DNA of 64,000 nt from Scolanthus callimorphus (lineage: Eukaryota > Cnidaria > Anthozoa > Actiniaria > Edwardsiidae). The translations under genes were made by a program, and so were the position numbers. The stretch lies in NCBI GenBank assembly GCA_033964015.1, contig CM066918.1:248001-312000 (forward strand), read 5' to 3'. The notes beneath the pieces were generated by a model. That model did not search any database. It was not told the origin of the DNA and worked only from the letters and a program-made list of their open reading frames with translations. This document shows positions 12,840-23,907 of the stretch, piece by piece (the first letter of the stretch is position 1; the number at the start of each line of letters is the position of its first letter).

Positions 12840-13158
12840 CTTTCATAAAAACTCCACGAGAACTATCCCGATGTTTCCCCTTGTTTTTCTCTTTTACAAC
12901 ATCGACTGCGCCAGTTTTAAACCCAGCGATGATCTTATGATAGTGAAGTGCAGTTTTTCTCTGCTCCACGAGAAACATAAATAACAAAGCCAAGCACACG
13001 AGAATCAACATGAGCAACACAACGCAGAGTAGTTTTACACGGAGCGTTAGTTTTCGCGGGGAAATCTTGGCGATAATAATGAATGACTTTCTCTGCTGCC
13101 TGGCTACATCAACAACTTGTTCAACTGTCTTCACTTGAAAAGGATTTTCCCCTTCCAT
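12840..13158 (-). CDS. Candidate alternative first exon of the M13 gene (second type II anchor)
   Basis: The open exon encodes 106 residues with a basic cytosolic segment and a strong hydrophobic anchor at residues 42-63 (LLCVVLLMLILVCLALLFMF), ending at AAAG|GTGAG in phase 1. That is the same phase as exon 1 of the M13 gene 2.1 kb downstream on the same strand, so it could splice directly to exon 2 (8249) and give a peptidase with a different cytosolic tail. It lacks the C-x4-C motif that ends exon 1. It could instead be the first exon of an unrelated gene whose later exons I did not find. Confidence 0.5.
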
Positions 13159-13611
13159 ATTAACACGACATTGGTGAGCTCGCTAGCTCTTCTCTCCATT
13201 ACAAAGATATATTCACAATATCTTGTCAAACGTGTAGAAAGGTCAATAAAATTGTTATTTCAGATCATAAGATAACATTTGCTAGAGTCAGACCAATATA
13301 ATAACGACTGATACACTGTAGTGAATATGTTGATGTTTTATTTGAGTGTAAGCAGCGTAAATGTTATTGACACAAGTCTGTTAAAATATACATTCACTCT
13401 GTAAATCTGATAATCCTAATTCCAGGATAATTTCCGCATGGTGTTTCGATTGTAAGTTTACATGAATACTGCGGAAATCGAGACCATGTTTAAACCTCAA
13501 TCTATAGAATCTTTGTGTATTTATACAGTGTATAAATGACCAAATTTCTGAAAAATTAAGAGGAACTTTTTTCAGGAGATTCCCACACTATTGTGGTTCG
13601 ATTGTTCCAGT

Positions 13612-14014
13612 AGGATGGGCCCTCGTGCATCTGGTGTAGTGTGACCAGGACCAATCCCGTAGGATGGGCCCTACATGTATCTGGTGTAGTGTGACGAGGA
13701 CCACTCCCGTAGGATGGGCCCTCGTGCATCTGGTGTAGTGTGACGAGGACCACTCCCGTAGGATGGGCCCTACATGCATCTGGTGTAGTGTGACGAGGAC
13801 CACTCCCGTAGGATGGGCCCTCGTGCATCTGGTGTAGTGTGACGAGGACCACTCCCGTAGGATGGGCCCTACATGTATCTGGTGTAGTGTGACGAGGACC
13901 ACTCTCGTAGGATGGGCCCTACATGTATCTGGTGTAGTGTGACGAGGACCACTCCCGTAGGATGGGCCCTACATGTATCTGGTGTAGTGTGACCAGGACC
14001 ACTCCCGTAGGATG
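13612..14014. repeat. Minisatellite, 49/50-bp unit, about 8.3 copies
   Basis: The unit GTGTAGTGTGACGAGGACCA...AGGATGGGCC alternates two subtypes, one with CCTCGTGCAT (49 bp) and one with CCTACATGTAT (50 bp). It lies just downstream of the stop of the SUEL-lectin gene. Open frames across it are repeat artefacts. Confidence 0.92.
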
Positions 14015-14132
14015 GTCTAACAGTTTCCTGCAATCGGTGTATTTTCCATGCTCTATGCCTAAGTAAAATTTTGGCTTGTCCGACGTAGCAACAGTAACTA
14101 GGGAGTAGAACAAGGAATGCGGGTGCGGTCAA

Positions 14133-14392
14133 TTAGTTGACACAAATGTAGCGAGCTTCCAAGTATTTATAGCATCCACCGCAGGGATCTCCGAAAATCG
14201 ACCGGGAAGGTGTGATAATACAGGAGATGAGTCCGTCGCACAAACTTTGGACTTCTGTCAGCGACAAAGCCTCATCCGCACCAAGACAGTCGCATTGGTG
14301 TGCTGGATGGTGTGTACAAACACTCCTAGAAGATCGTCCGTACTTGGCCCATTCTAGTTTGATAGTGTAGGAGGTGGACAGGACAGATTCCC
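14133..14392 (-). CDS. SUEL (galactose/rhamnose-binding) lectin domain exon with stop
   Basis: Encodes YTIKLEWAKYGRSS, a central CDCLGADEALS segment, then IFGDPCGGCYKYLEARYIC and stop. AxYGR near the start and FGDPC...YKYLE near the end are the SUEL/Gal_lectin signatures, with cysteines in the expected order. It is a complete single domain at the protein's C-terminus. Confidence 0.88.
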
Positions 14393-17300
14393 CTGTTGGC
14401 TTTCACAAATAATTTGGGACTCTATCAAACAGACAAATAAGATTAGTTATTATTCAGCCATGCCACTATCTCGGTTCTGATTGGCTAAGAGTACGCAGCG
14501 AAACCTTGTTGGCGCGCAGTGCCTGACGTCATACTACAGACATTAGGATTGATGCACTCTAATGACGTCATAACGCAAGCCAATAGGTTTGGCCGCAATC
14601 TTGGTTTTCATTTCCGAATTGAAAGCCGGTTTTGCGAATATTCTCGTTGAATCTGTTATGATTTTTGCGAAGAGATCATTGCTCAAGATATCTAAACAAC
14701 AACTAAGGCTATTTGAATTGAATACGAAAAGGAAAATACCAATGGACGTAAGATGAAGTTGAAAAACCGTGTCGCCGTGCACGGCCTCATCGTTGACTTC
14801 GTTTAGCTAGGTAAGAATTCTTGGTTGCTGAATAATAAAACAATTATTGAATTCGGTTTTCGCATGATAGTGAGATTTGTCAACGCCTCGAGTTAGTGTT
14901 ATCCGCCTCAGCTTCGCTTCGGCAGATAACACAAACCTCGGCGTTGCCAAATCTCACTATCATGCTCAACCTCATCAATAAGTGTTAATTATTATACAAG
15001 TATAATTAGAAGGCATTTTCCTTGCCATTCAAGGGAGGTGGTGCACAAGGTACGACGCTCCTCACCCCGCTGGGGAGGCTCTTTTTGACAGCCATTTGAG
15101 GGCCTTCGCTGATTGGATGAAATGGCGCACATGTGTACATAACCAGCTTTACCACGTACCTAATCGACATTGATTTGCCTGTTTTACGGGTTTTAATCTT
15201 TATTAAGTGGTTGTTTACATTTAGCGATAACTCACTGGTCTTGTCACAGTCGGGACAAATGCACGTGTAGGAATTGCTGACGAAATCTGCCTGACATGAC
15301 AATGGCGGACTGCAGGGACTCGAAGCGCATGCATTCTGAAAATGTAAAAAAGGTCATTAATAGGTGAAGTTCCTTGTAATGAAATGCCGGGAGACTCAGG
15401 TTACAGCCACTGACACGTGATTAGATACAGAGCCGCTGAGAAGATCTTTCTACGCATGCTCAAGTTCAGAATCAGCCAATCGGCGAAGGCCCTCAAACTG
15501 ATGTCACCAGAGCCGCCCTGCGAGGTGCCGAGCCGAGGAGTTCTGGGTACGAGAATGGAGAGGCTCTAAGTAACAGCCACTGACGCATGCGCAAGATTGG
15601 ATACAGAGCCGATGAGGGAAGGAGCCTTCTGCGCATGCCTCAACGTTCAAACTCAGCCAATCACAATCTCGTACCCAGAGCCCGTCATCTTTTGGCCAGG
15701 GGCAAGATTCAGGGCTCTGGGGGAATCGATTTTTTTAAAAACCCAGATTCTGGGTTTCCGGTTTGATTGTTGTATGAACGTTGGTTACGTTTTTGACGTA
15801 CCACGCATGCTCACAAACCGGATTCCCCCAGAGCCCTGAATCTTGCCGCTGGCCAAAAGATGACGGGCTCTGGGTACGAGATTGAGCCAATCAGCGAAGA
15901 GCCTTAAATAGCCTGTGTCAGGCACTCTTATTGTGTGTTATTGAGTGTTATTGTTTTTGTTCGAATTAGAAGACCAATTACGTGTAGAAATCTCTAAATT
16001 AACATCTAAAAACAAAGTTTCAGATTTGATTTAAAAATTCAATCGAAAACATTGCTCTATATCCTTTAAATCAGCCGATGGAAATGGATGCTTTCTCTGA
16101 CTTGGTTGCTAGGCTGTCAAAATGGCGACTGACACAGGCTTAAAATAGCTCTCATCAGAGCCCCCTCCTCGCGACGAGCCGGGAGCTCTGGGTACGAGAA
16201 TGCGTTTTACGCCATGAAGACCGATGAAGACCTCGCTGTACTAAGCATGCGTATAAATGAGTCAGGCCTTAAATTCATAAAGTAGATAAATGTTTGCAGA
16301 ATCTAAAGTGCAATTTATCGTGGTCCCATTGTCTAGTTGTTTTATATACTATCGTCTGTGCAAATAAATCCACTACCCCATCTTTTTAGCACTGCTTGCT
16401 GAGTGTTTCCGTCTTTATTACATCCATTTTGAAATCACGCGCGCGTTCTGCAATCTGATTGACTCTCAGCAGGGCAATGTATTCCTAAATTACCTCTAGC
16501 GCGCGCTACATTTTCAGTATTTGATTATTTCCCTACAATCAGAATTAGTTCATATTTTTCAAATCACAATACGTTTTGTGTAATCCTAGGATTTCAACAT
16601 GGATGTAAAAGTAGAAAATTTGAAACTTGTGTCGTGCAATTTTGATCCGAAAACAACATGGAAGGAAGCGAGCGCTTACTACTCAAACTCTGTTATTTTA
16701 CAATTATTTTGGTGCCAAAAAAATATTTTAATTCTAGGAAATTATTTTAACATGGATTTAATAAAGTGGTAATTGGCATTCGTGTCGTCCAATTTTGATC
16801 AGAAATCATACTTGTGATTTCAAATCGATCTCGCACTGTGCGCTCGTGCGATTTTGAAGTAACGCGTATGATTTCTGACCAAATTGCACTCCATTATTGC
16901 TTTACAATAATGGGTTATAAAGAGAAATATTTACAATATGTATGATAAAACACAAAATTACATGGTAGTATTTATGCAAGCTCAATAAATAATGAGGGAA
17001 GCACTAAAACAATAAAAAAATAGTAATGATAAAAACGCAAGGAAAATGTGGTGAAGTTAGGAATAAGAAAAGAAATATAGAAAGGAGGGGAAGCATTAAC
17101 AAAGACATCCAACGACAGCAGAGTCACGCAATCAAGTTGGCCGCTGACACGGGATGTCGATGAAAGTGCAGGGAGGATGGAATAGCGAGGATAGTGACAC
17201 AGATCAAATGCTGTTTTTTTAACCTTGTAAAAACTGCAAAAACTAAAACTAATGACAACTTAGGGCAGGACATGGTGATACCGTTTCTCTCCCATCTTCC

Positions 17301-20300
17301 AACCAATATTCAACATTATGGTTTCTCTTGTAGGATTGTTTGCGACTTCTTGTTAATTTGAGTAAATACAAAAAAACTCTATAATACTGCATCTTACACC
17401 TCTCTCATAATATCAAGGCGTGGATTTAACGCTCATACTTAGTCTTGTACATTCAGAACGTGCAGATGTTTCTAAAGGTTTAAAATTGGAATACGTCAAG
17501 TGTTTGTTTAATTCCTTGTAAACATTAAAAGAAGTCTAATTCGCAACATTTTCGGTTCCCTGTTGCTCCACGTCTTTGCAAGGCAGTTTTTTAATGCCTT
17601 TTATCTGAATGTAAGGGAATATTGCCCCGCCATAGCCACGATTATTTATTAAATTTTGTGTCAAACAAATTAAAAACATGAACACTGGTTATCTCGCATA
17701 TAACTATAAAAGTCCATTGACATTCGCAATACTCAATAACTTTAATTTCATGCAGTCGAATCGCACCATGCCAGGGCTCGGATAACAAAAAGTACTAGGC
17801 TAGTGGGCAACGTCCTAAAGAAGCTCTACCCTACTGTCAAAACCCGATACCAACCTTTCGAAGCTGATGGAAAACTGCCCCTCGATGAAATTTCAATGTT
17901 TCATCGTCACAGCCCGGAATTACATAACTATTCAACTCGCAAACTCTGTCTTGTGTGTCGTAATTGTAGGAAGTGCAGCTGGTGTCTTGAAAACAAGCCT
18001 CAGTACACTCTAACCAATCCATGTTTACAAGGCCTTTATACGAGAAACCAACCATCACCCTTTCTAGTGTTGTAAATGCATTAATAGAAGCTACAAGGCC
18101 AGACTTTCCAGTAAAGGCGTGGAAAATAATAACGCCTGCCACGAAAAGGGTGGTTTTCATTTCAGTTCCCTTTCGTACCTCATGTTTCGAAAGACGAAAT
18201 ATCTTAGTAGGACTATCAAGCTCGCATAGCTTGAATCCAAGCGCCCCACTTAAGCACACAATGAGCTCGAAACAGGTGCACTCTGATTTCATCACATTTG
18301 TCATGCATTTAAGCATGGCCTACGCGCATATTAAATAGTTCTATAAGTAAAACAGTGTTAGTTGGCGTGCACATAGCCTGAAAAGACTGAAAATGCGTGC
18401 CAAGCGGCGTTCAAGCTGCTTAAACAAAATATGGATTGGCTTGGATAGCATATTGCAAGCCCACAGCGCCCGGGGAGCCCCCATTCTGAGGCGTAGTACT
18501 TTTGCCGGGGAAAAACGCGTTACAAATCTGTCACAATAAGCAAACAGAGGCATACAGGGGGTGGGGGTGGGGGGGGGGGGGGGGGGGGGTATGCCGCAGG
18601 AGCAGCCAGGACTACTCACCAACTTCAAACGGAACAAGTCATTGTAAAGATAAAGACAGTTATTAAGCAGTTTATACTGGAAAAATCTGGAATATGTGTC
18701 GTTAGAAGTGGTATAAATTCTCTTATAAATTTGTGTCCAATCTTTTTTTTCGCTTACGCTTGCATTTGTTCTTTTACATATATTAGCTTGCGCTGAAGGA
18801 AGTTGAAATTTACTATCTGCTATATAATTGTACACAATCCTAGTCGAAATGTTATCTATTTCGAAATATTTATCACCCAATCGTACCTGTGACGGTGAAG
18901 GCGTCGTTCTTTAATCTTGTTTTTCATTAATTTGGACTTTCGGCTCTCCTATCTGAAATTCCTGGATCCGCCCCTGAACCAGCTGGTAAACTAGTGAGTA
19001 GGCGTTGGGTCCCTTACCTTTGTCCCTACATACAAGAACCCCTCTCGAGTAACCAGATCGTTCGCGTGTTCCACGTGATCCGAATCACTAATCTCACACA
19101 GCATCGCCTCTTGTTTATAATTGTATGATCGGCACTTGTCAGTCAAATAGCATTCCAGTAAGCACTGGTCAGCAGTCTTTTCCGTTAGGGCGTGAATCAC
19201 GTGATTTTGAAAGTAGCTTCCGTTTTGTTCAGGATAAAAGTGTACAATTTTACAGCCTGCCCCTAAAAATAAAGGCACAAAGATGGTCTTATATTTTAGA
19301 ATAATAATACAATGTATAGTATAATTATTCAAGCGATTTAACGCGCTGATTGGTCGAGACGTTCGTTATATTTTGCTATATTCACCCATAAGTGAATATA
19401 AAAAGAAAATTAAAAGAAAACTAATGAAAAGGTGCATGAAACAGTTACAATATTGTAACAAAACCTCGTAATTGGAGCCTCGCTCTGTGAGGATTTCCCC
19501 GCCCTTTGGCAAATCATATAAATAAACAAAAAAGGAAAAAATGCTAGCTGTGGTCAGAATACTCGATGCCTTTATTTTTTCCTTTTTTTAAATAATGTTT
19601 TGGAAATCCATATAGCATCTTGCCTCTAAAATACCAACAATCACGACATCATTGTTTTTTTTTGGAGGGGGGGGGGGGGGGGGGGGGGGGGGATGAGGCA
19701 GGGCCACGAATAGAAGATCTCGTTTCTTATTGGCTAAATTTGCGCTATTTGGGTCGATACCAATTTAGATTGACTGGTGCTAGTGAATGGCTCACACCAC
19801 TCGATCGTATTATCCTTCACGCAGTTTAGAGACAGGAGCTCAGTCTAGTCGCACTGAGTGATCTCATCTTCCAAAGTCAATAATCTTGCTTAGAGCGGAG
19901 GCCCCTTCTGTGTACAAATTGCGGGTGGTTGGACGGGGTATGCATATGTTTTCTAACTAATTAAGACCGGGTAGTGATCGCTTTCAGTTACGAGGCATTA
20001 ATTAGCTTCGGAGTTTTGTTGAGCCTGCTTGTAGCCGGTACTAGGTGTTTTTATCGCGGAAAAACCGGTCCGTTCTCTTCTCTCCTCCCCCATCCCCCCC
20101 CCCCCCCCCCCCATTCCAAGATGGCGTCCGATCAGCGAACGGACCGGATTTTTCCCGCGATAAAAACAACCAGTACCGCTTTCAAGCAGGCTAAGTTCTG
20201 CTCTAATATGTCTAATATGACACGAGTATTTGGCTAGTAATCTTTGTTGATATAGTATAAAGCGTTCTATAGAAACGCTGGCTCCCATGCAAGTGCCATT

Positions 20301-22635
20301 GCACTCAAAAACTAATTGAACTTATCAATTTTCCGAGGTCTGATATTAAAAAGGCTCAAATCACATATCTTGTTGACATTTTAATACAAAGATATATTTC
20401 TGATATTTACATAATAGCGGAGCTCCAGCGCGGGCCGAAGGCCCGCGCAAGCGGAGCACCATACCTAAGGGAAAAACGTATACCATCGAGTTGAGTTTTG
20501 AACGTCACGGGCAGTATGGCTCATTTTGACGACGTCTTTGATGACGTGAGGGCACGTGACTTTGGTGTAGAGTTCCTCTTATGGTCTTTAAAAGTTTTTC
20601 CAAGTTTGGCTTCTATAGAAGCTTCACTTCGGGAGATATGATTTTTTCTTTATTTTTCTGGTGTTAAACCTATAGCGTCCGCCGTCCGCCGTCCGTGTAC
20701 ACATGGGAACCCTGTGGTATGCAAAGAAAAAATTATATCTCCTCAAGGGAACATGCTAAGACAACCATACTTGGGATATTTTGTCTATGCCACAAGGGGA
20801 CTGCTGTAACACGCACACGTGATATGACGTCATCGATGACGTCATCTATGCTTGAAAAATCAATATCTGGTGAAGGGAAGACTCTAAAACAACCAAACTT
20901 GGGTATTGTAGTCTAGGCCACCAGATGACCGAAATGAGGTGCTCACGTGATGTGACGTCATCGATGACGTCATCTATGCTTGAAAAATCAATATCTCGTG
21001 AAGGGAAGACTCTAAAACAACCAAACTTGGGAAGTGTAGTCTAGGCCATGCACCAGATGACCGAAATGAGGTGCTCACGTGATGTGACGTCATCGATGAC
21101 GTCATCTATGCTTGAAAAATCAATATCTCGTGAAGGGAAGACTCTAAAACAACCAAACTTGGGTAGTGTAGTCTAGGCCACCAGATGACCGAAATGAGGT
21201 GCTCACGTGATGACGTCATCGATGACGTCATCTATGCTTGAAAAATCAATATCTCGTGAAGGAAAGACTCTAAAACAACCAAACTTGGGTAGTGTAGTCT
21301 AGGCCACCAGATGACCGAAATGAGGTGCTCACGTGATGTGACGTCATCGATGACGTCATCTATGCTTCAAAAATTTATATCTCTTGAAGGGAAGACTCTA
21401 AAACAACCAAACTTTGGTAGTGTAGTCTAGGTCACCAGATGAGCGAAATGAAGTGGTCACGTGATATGACGTCATCGATGACGTCATCTATGCTTGAAAA
21501 ATTTATATCTCGTGAAGGGAAGACTCTAAAACAACCATGTAAACCATGTACACATGGGAATCCCTTTCATTCACACAGAAAATTTTATAACCAGGAGCTC
21601 CGCTTTTAGCCAGTGGCTAAATCTATATATTAATTATAGAAAACCGCAGTTTTGATAGCCAGCTGATAACACGGCATAAGTTAGACCAGAGGAAGAGTTA
21701 GATTCAACCATAACTTGGACACTACATACTCCGGGGTATTTTTGTCAGACCATGGATCATCCAAGATTCTTGCGAAAAACAATAAATATTGATATGCGCA
21801 ACTGAAAGTGCTATTGTGACTCATTTGCTTGCCATTGGAACTTGTTCTGGCATATGTCTCGAGGTACTGAGAGTCAATGATTTGACAGCGTGATGACCAC
21901 GTTTGTCTTAAGTGAGGTCGTGGAGCGAACATAACCCACACTCATCTATCGAGATATTAATAAAACCGAGGTCCCGTTTGCCATAAAGATATTTTCAGAT
22001 ATTTTTGATGCCAGTTTTTAGGGGATTAATCCGATCTTATTGTGGTTAAAGTTAAGCTCGCTTTTGATTTACACCCTCGCGTTAAAAGTTTAATTTTTGA
22101 AAACTAAACAATCATAAAAACTACCATACTGATGTCATTTTTAAGTTCTGTTTATCAGCTTAGGTAATCTTCCCAGATTTAGATAACAAATGGGTACAAT
22201 CACCTCATTTTGGGTAGAGCTTTAATCATCGAGTACTGTGTCAAAATGTGGCCAGCGAAAACAATGACCGTTCCAAGCTTTACAATTATTATAAAAGTTT
22301 GTTTGTTAAGATGAATTTATGAGCTAACGATAACCCCAGAACTGTTAGAGCAACTGATCAGAACTTGCTTGACTGGTGAAGAATCATTTAAAAAAATATC
22401 CAAACCGACCTAGTATCACCTAGTAGATCTTACCTTGAGTCAAGTTACAAAAGCATACGAGTGCCATGCATGCGAAAACGATGCATGTTGAAATGGAAGG
22501 TGTTTCAATTTGTTTTCTGTGTGCTCGTAACTTTTTCCACGCAAAGAGAGATTTCCACATGGCTGCTCGCTGATCAACATGCCCCTTTAACAATTCACTC
22601 AAAAGTGCTGATATAATCATCCTTGCAAAATGCAA
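14133..22635 (-). CDS. PAN - short EGF-like - SUEL lectin protein, secreted or membrane anchored
   Basis: Exons in order: 22635-22434 (signal/anchor), 19262-19018 (PAN), 15335-15236 (EGF-like), 14392-14133 (SUEL lectin and stop), with 18160-17855 as an alternative PAN exon. Phases 1, 0 and 1 match at every junction, giving about 268 residues. The N-terminus is basic and then hydrophobic (CIVFACMALVCFCNLTQG). PAN modules bind protein or carbohydrate, and SUEL domains bind galactose or rhamnose, so an extracellular or surface adhesion or recognition role is likely (inference). The start could be at 22635 or at the in-frame ATG 75 bases later, which gives a better signal sequence. The exons are far apart and separated by mobile elements; the linkage rests on phase and strand. 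Confidence 0.65.
15045..15561. mobile_element. GAGCTCTGGGTACGAGAATG MITE family, degenerate copies
   Basis: Pieces of a family typified by GGGAGGCTCTG, CGCTGATTGG, GCGCATGCGTCAGTGGCTGT and the end GAGCTCTGGGTACGAGAATG. At least two rearranged copies lie here around the EGF-like exon. Others lie at 4801-5045, 15,562-15,920, 16,140-16,205, 26,650-26,965, 40,815-41,150 and 51,538-51,852. Confidence 0.75.
15236..15335 (-). CDS. Short cysteine-rich EGF-like exon
   Basis: Encodes NACASSPCSPPLSCQ then SYTCICPDC: six cysteines in about 30 residues with EGF/follistatin-like spacing, though the last loop is shorter than in a standard EGF module. Acceptor TTTTCAG, donor A|GTGAGT, phase 1. Confidence 0.75.
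15666..15884. mobile_element. Foldback MITE, AATCTCGTACCC family, copy 1
   Basis: Ends AATCTCGTACCCAGAGCCCG and CGGGCTCTGGGTACGAGATT are perfect inverted repeats. Arms of about 70 bp surround a core containing AACCCAGATTCTGGGTTTCC. It is inserted within a copy of the GAGCTCTGGGTACGAG family. Matches 27,271-27,476. Confidence 0.9.
17855..18160 (-). CDS. PAN/apple-domain exon B, possibly with its own signal peptide
   Basis: Encodes MKTTLFVAGVIIFHAFTGK, a plausible signal peptide, running straight into WLECTEACFQDTSCTSYNYD and CELNSYVIPGC, a PAN module. The donor AAAG|GTTGGT is phase 0, as in exon A. An internal acceptor (CCTTGTAG) would admit it from the phase-1 exon at 22.4 kb. It may therefore be an alternative promoter and first exon, or an exon mutually exclusive with exon A. 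Confidence 0.75.
18600..18880 (-). pseudogene. Non-LTR retrotransposon (LINE) ORF2 remnant
   Basis: The translation contains DWTQIYKRIYTTSNDTYSRF and FQYKLLNNCLYLYNDLFRLK followed by CSCG. This resembles the segment after the reverse transcriptase, including the start of the zf-RVT cysteine motif, of animal LINE ORF2 proteins. The frame then runs into a poly-G tract and loses similarity. Only this fragment remains, in the intron between the two PAN exons. Confidence 0.75.
19018..19262 (-). CDS. PAN/apple-domain exon A
   Basis: Encodes CKIVHFYPEQNGSYF, then TADQCLLECYLTDKCRSYNY, then AMLCEISDSD, the cysteine spacing of a PAN module. The acceptor is TTTTTAG (an alternative CAG lies 6 bases on) and the donor AAG|GTAAGG, phase 0 out. 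Confidence 0.85.
20022..20193. mobile_element. Foldback element with poly-C centre
   Basis: Ends AGCCTGCTTGTAGCCGGTAC and TACCGCTTTCAAGCAGGCT are inverted, as are CGGTCCGTTC and GAACGGACCGG inside. The loop contains a run of about 17 C. No coding capacity. Confidence 0.85.
20412..21612. mobile_element. GGAGCTCCGC element carrying a 128-bp tandem array
   Basis: Left end TAGCGGAGCTCC followed by the hairpin GCGCGGGCCGAAGGCCCGCG; right end GAGCTCCGCTTTTAGCC. Related ends border the core of the composite element at 23.9-25.6 kb. There is no transposase, so it is non-autonomous or satellite-like. Confidence 0.7.
20810..21540. repeat. 128-bp tandem repeat with double-CRE palindrome, 6 copies
   Basis: Copies start at about 20,825, 20,953, 21,085, 21,211, 21,339 and 21,467. 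Each centres on the perfect 20-bp palindrome TGACGTCATCGATGACGTCA (two CRE/ATF sites), most with a CACGTG E-box a few bases away and the text AGACTCTAAAACAACCAA. It lies in the first intron of the PAN-SUEL gene. Confidence 0.93.
22434..22635 (-). CDS. First exon: signal peptide or signal anchor
   Basis: Encodes a basic stretch followed by SISTCIVFACMALVCFCN and ends ACTCAAG|GTAAGA in phase 1. That phase fits the acceptor of either PAN exon downstream. I see no other gene on this strand for several kb, so linkage to the PAN-SUEL gene is the simplest reading. Confidence 0.5.
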
Positions 22636-23662
22636 ACACAGTGACCATATTTGGCGCTGTTTACGCTGACGCCCATTGATATTAATGTAAAAACATATTA
22701 ATGGAAAAGTCTACACAACGTAGAGAATATAGTTTTAAGTACAATATTGGAAACAAATGGAGATCACGTATTTGTAACTTCTTTGTAAAATTCAAACAGA
22801 CTTTTTTCATTTTTTTTTAGAAAAGGAATAAATATCACTAACAAAAATTTAATATTCGTAACAGTAGCCAATAATTTGGCAATTCAAGAAGCGCAGGTGA
22901 CTTTCAGTGTTTTAACATACATGTATACAACTTATTCAATATGGGTTGCCTTTGGATTTTGTCGTTGAATCACGAGATATAACTACATTCTCTGCTTGAG
23001 TGATCACAAAACAATGGCGTTCGACGACCAAAGACTAACTCCAAAAGCAACCATTTTTGAATTAGGTATATCTTGGTGGCCAGAATTGTGGAGAGTAATG
23101 CCAAGAGTCTAACTAAGATTAACGGCCTGTCATCAAAATTAGCATTTATAAAGCCTCAATTAATTTTCCGTTCCGTAAATTCGCCCTTGACAGCGTGGCG
23201 TTCAAACACGTCATAAACACCTGCAGAAGATCATTCTGGACTTTTCACGAGAAAGCGATGATGAAGCATCTTTCGACTGATCGGTCATGTGGCCACGCAA
23301 CCTTTTTTGCGGTATCGAGGCGGATTGAGCATATGGGCTGCGTCACTCAAGGGCCTAGACGACACAATTTGACCGCCATTTCTTTTAAAGCTTTTCATTT
23401 TGTCCTACTAATAAGAAAGTAATGCTATAAACATATATTATGTAATGTTACAAAAGAATAATTAAGAAATAATAATACAAAACACAAACTGATTTATTGC
23501 TGTTTAGTAAATGAAAACGGAGTACTTCACCAATAACAAAATAGCTCTTACCCTTTATAGTAGGGTCTGTTAGCGATTTTAACGTACTTGGGTAGCATAA
23601 AATAATTTTAGGGGGTGTACCTAACAAACCGTAACAAACCCTACTATTAGACAGGTCTTCAA

Positions 23663-23762
23663 AGGGGGCAGCGGTGATTCCTTAGGGAGGTTACAATTGT
23701 TTTTTTTAGAATGCATAACAATTGTAACTTGCCTAATGAATCACATGATCCTGCTGCCACCT
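23663..23762. mobile_element. Small foldback element
   Basis: GGGGGCAGCGGTGATTCC...AGGTTACAATTGTT pairs with AACAATTGTAACTTGCCT...GATCCTGCTGCCACC. It is related in sequence to the elements at 32,514-32,685 and 44,291-44,473 (shared AATCACATGATC-type arms). Confidence 0.75.
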
Positions 23763-23907
23763 AATAATTATGCCCCATTTGGGATGTAAACTCTGTTAGC
23801 CGATTTTCCCTCTATCTCTTCCATACAATTACTTTTTTGGGGGCTAAATAAAAACTAAATTTTATACATGGAAGTTTAAAGTTTGGCTGGGAAGTGGACC
23901 AGGGGCG

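Noticed and set aside
13612..14014. CRISPR-like regular repeats
   Set aside because: Units abut without spacers, alternate two subtypes and lie in a eukaryotic gene context; this is a minisatellite.
13556..14132. Repeated MVLVTLHQMHEGPS-type open frames
   Set aside because: Shadow translation of the 49/50-bp minisatellite; the 49/50 alternation would break any real frame.
20411..20460. Helitron 3' end (hairpin GCGCGGGCCGAAGGCCCGCG near a terminus)
   Set aside because: No CTRR end or 5' TC terminus was found and the other end is an inverted GAGCTCCGC, which fits an inverted-repeat element better.
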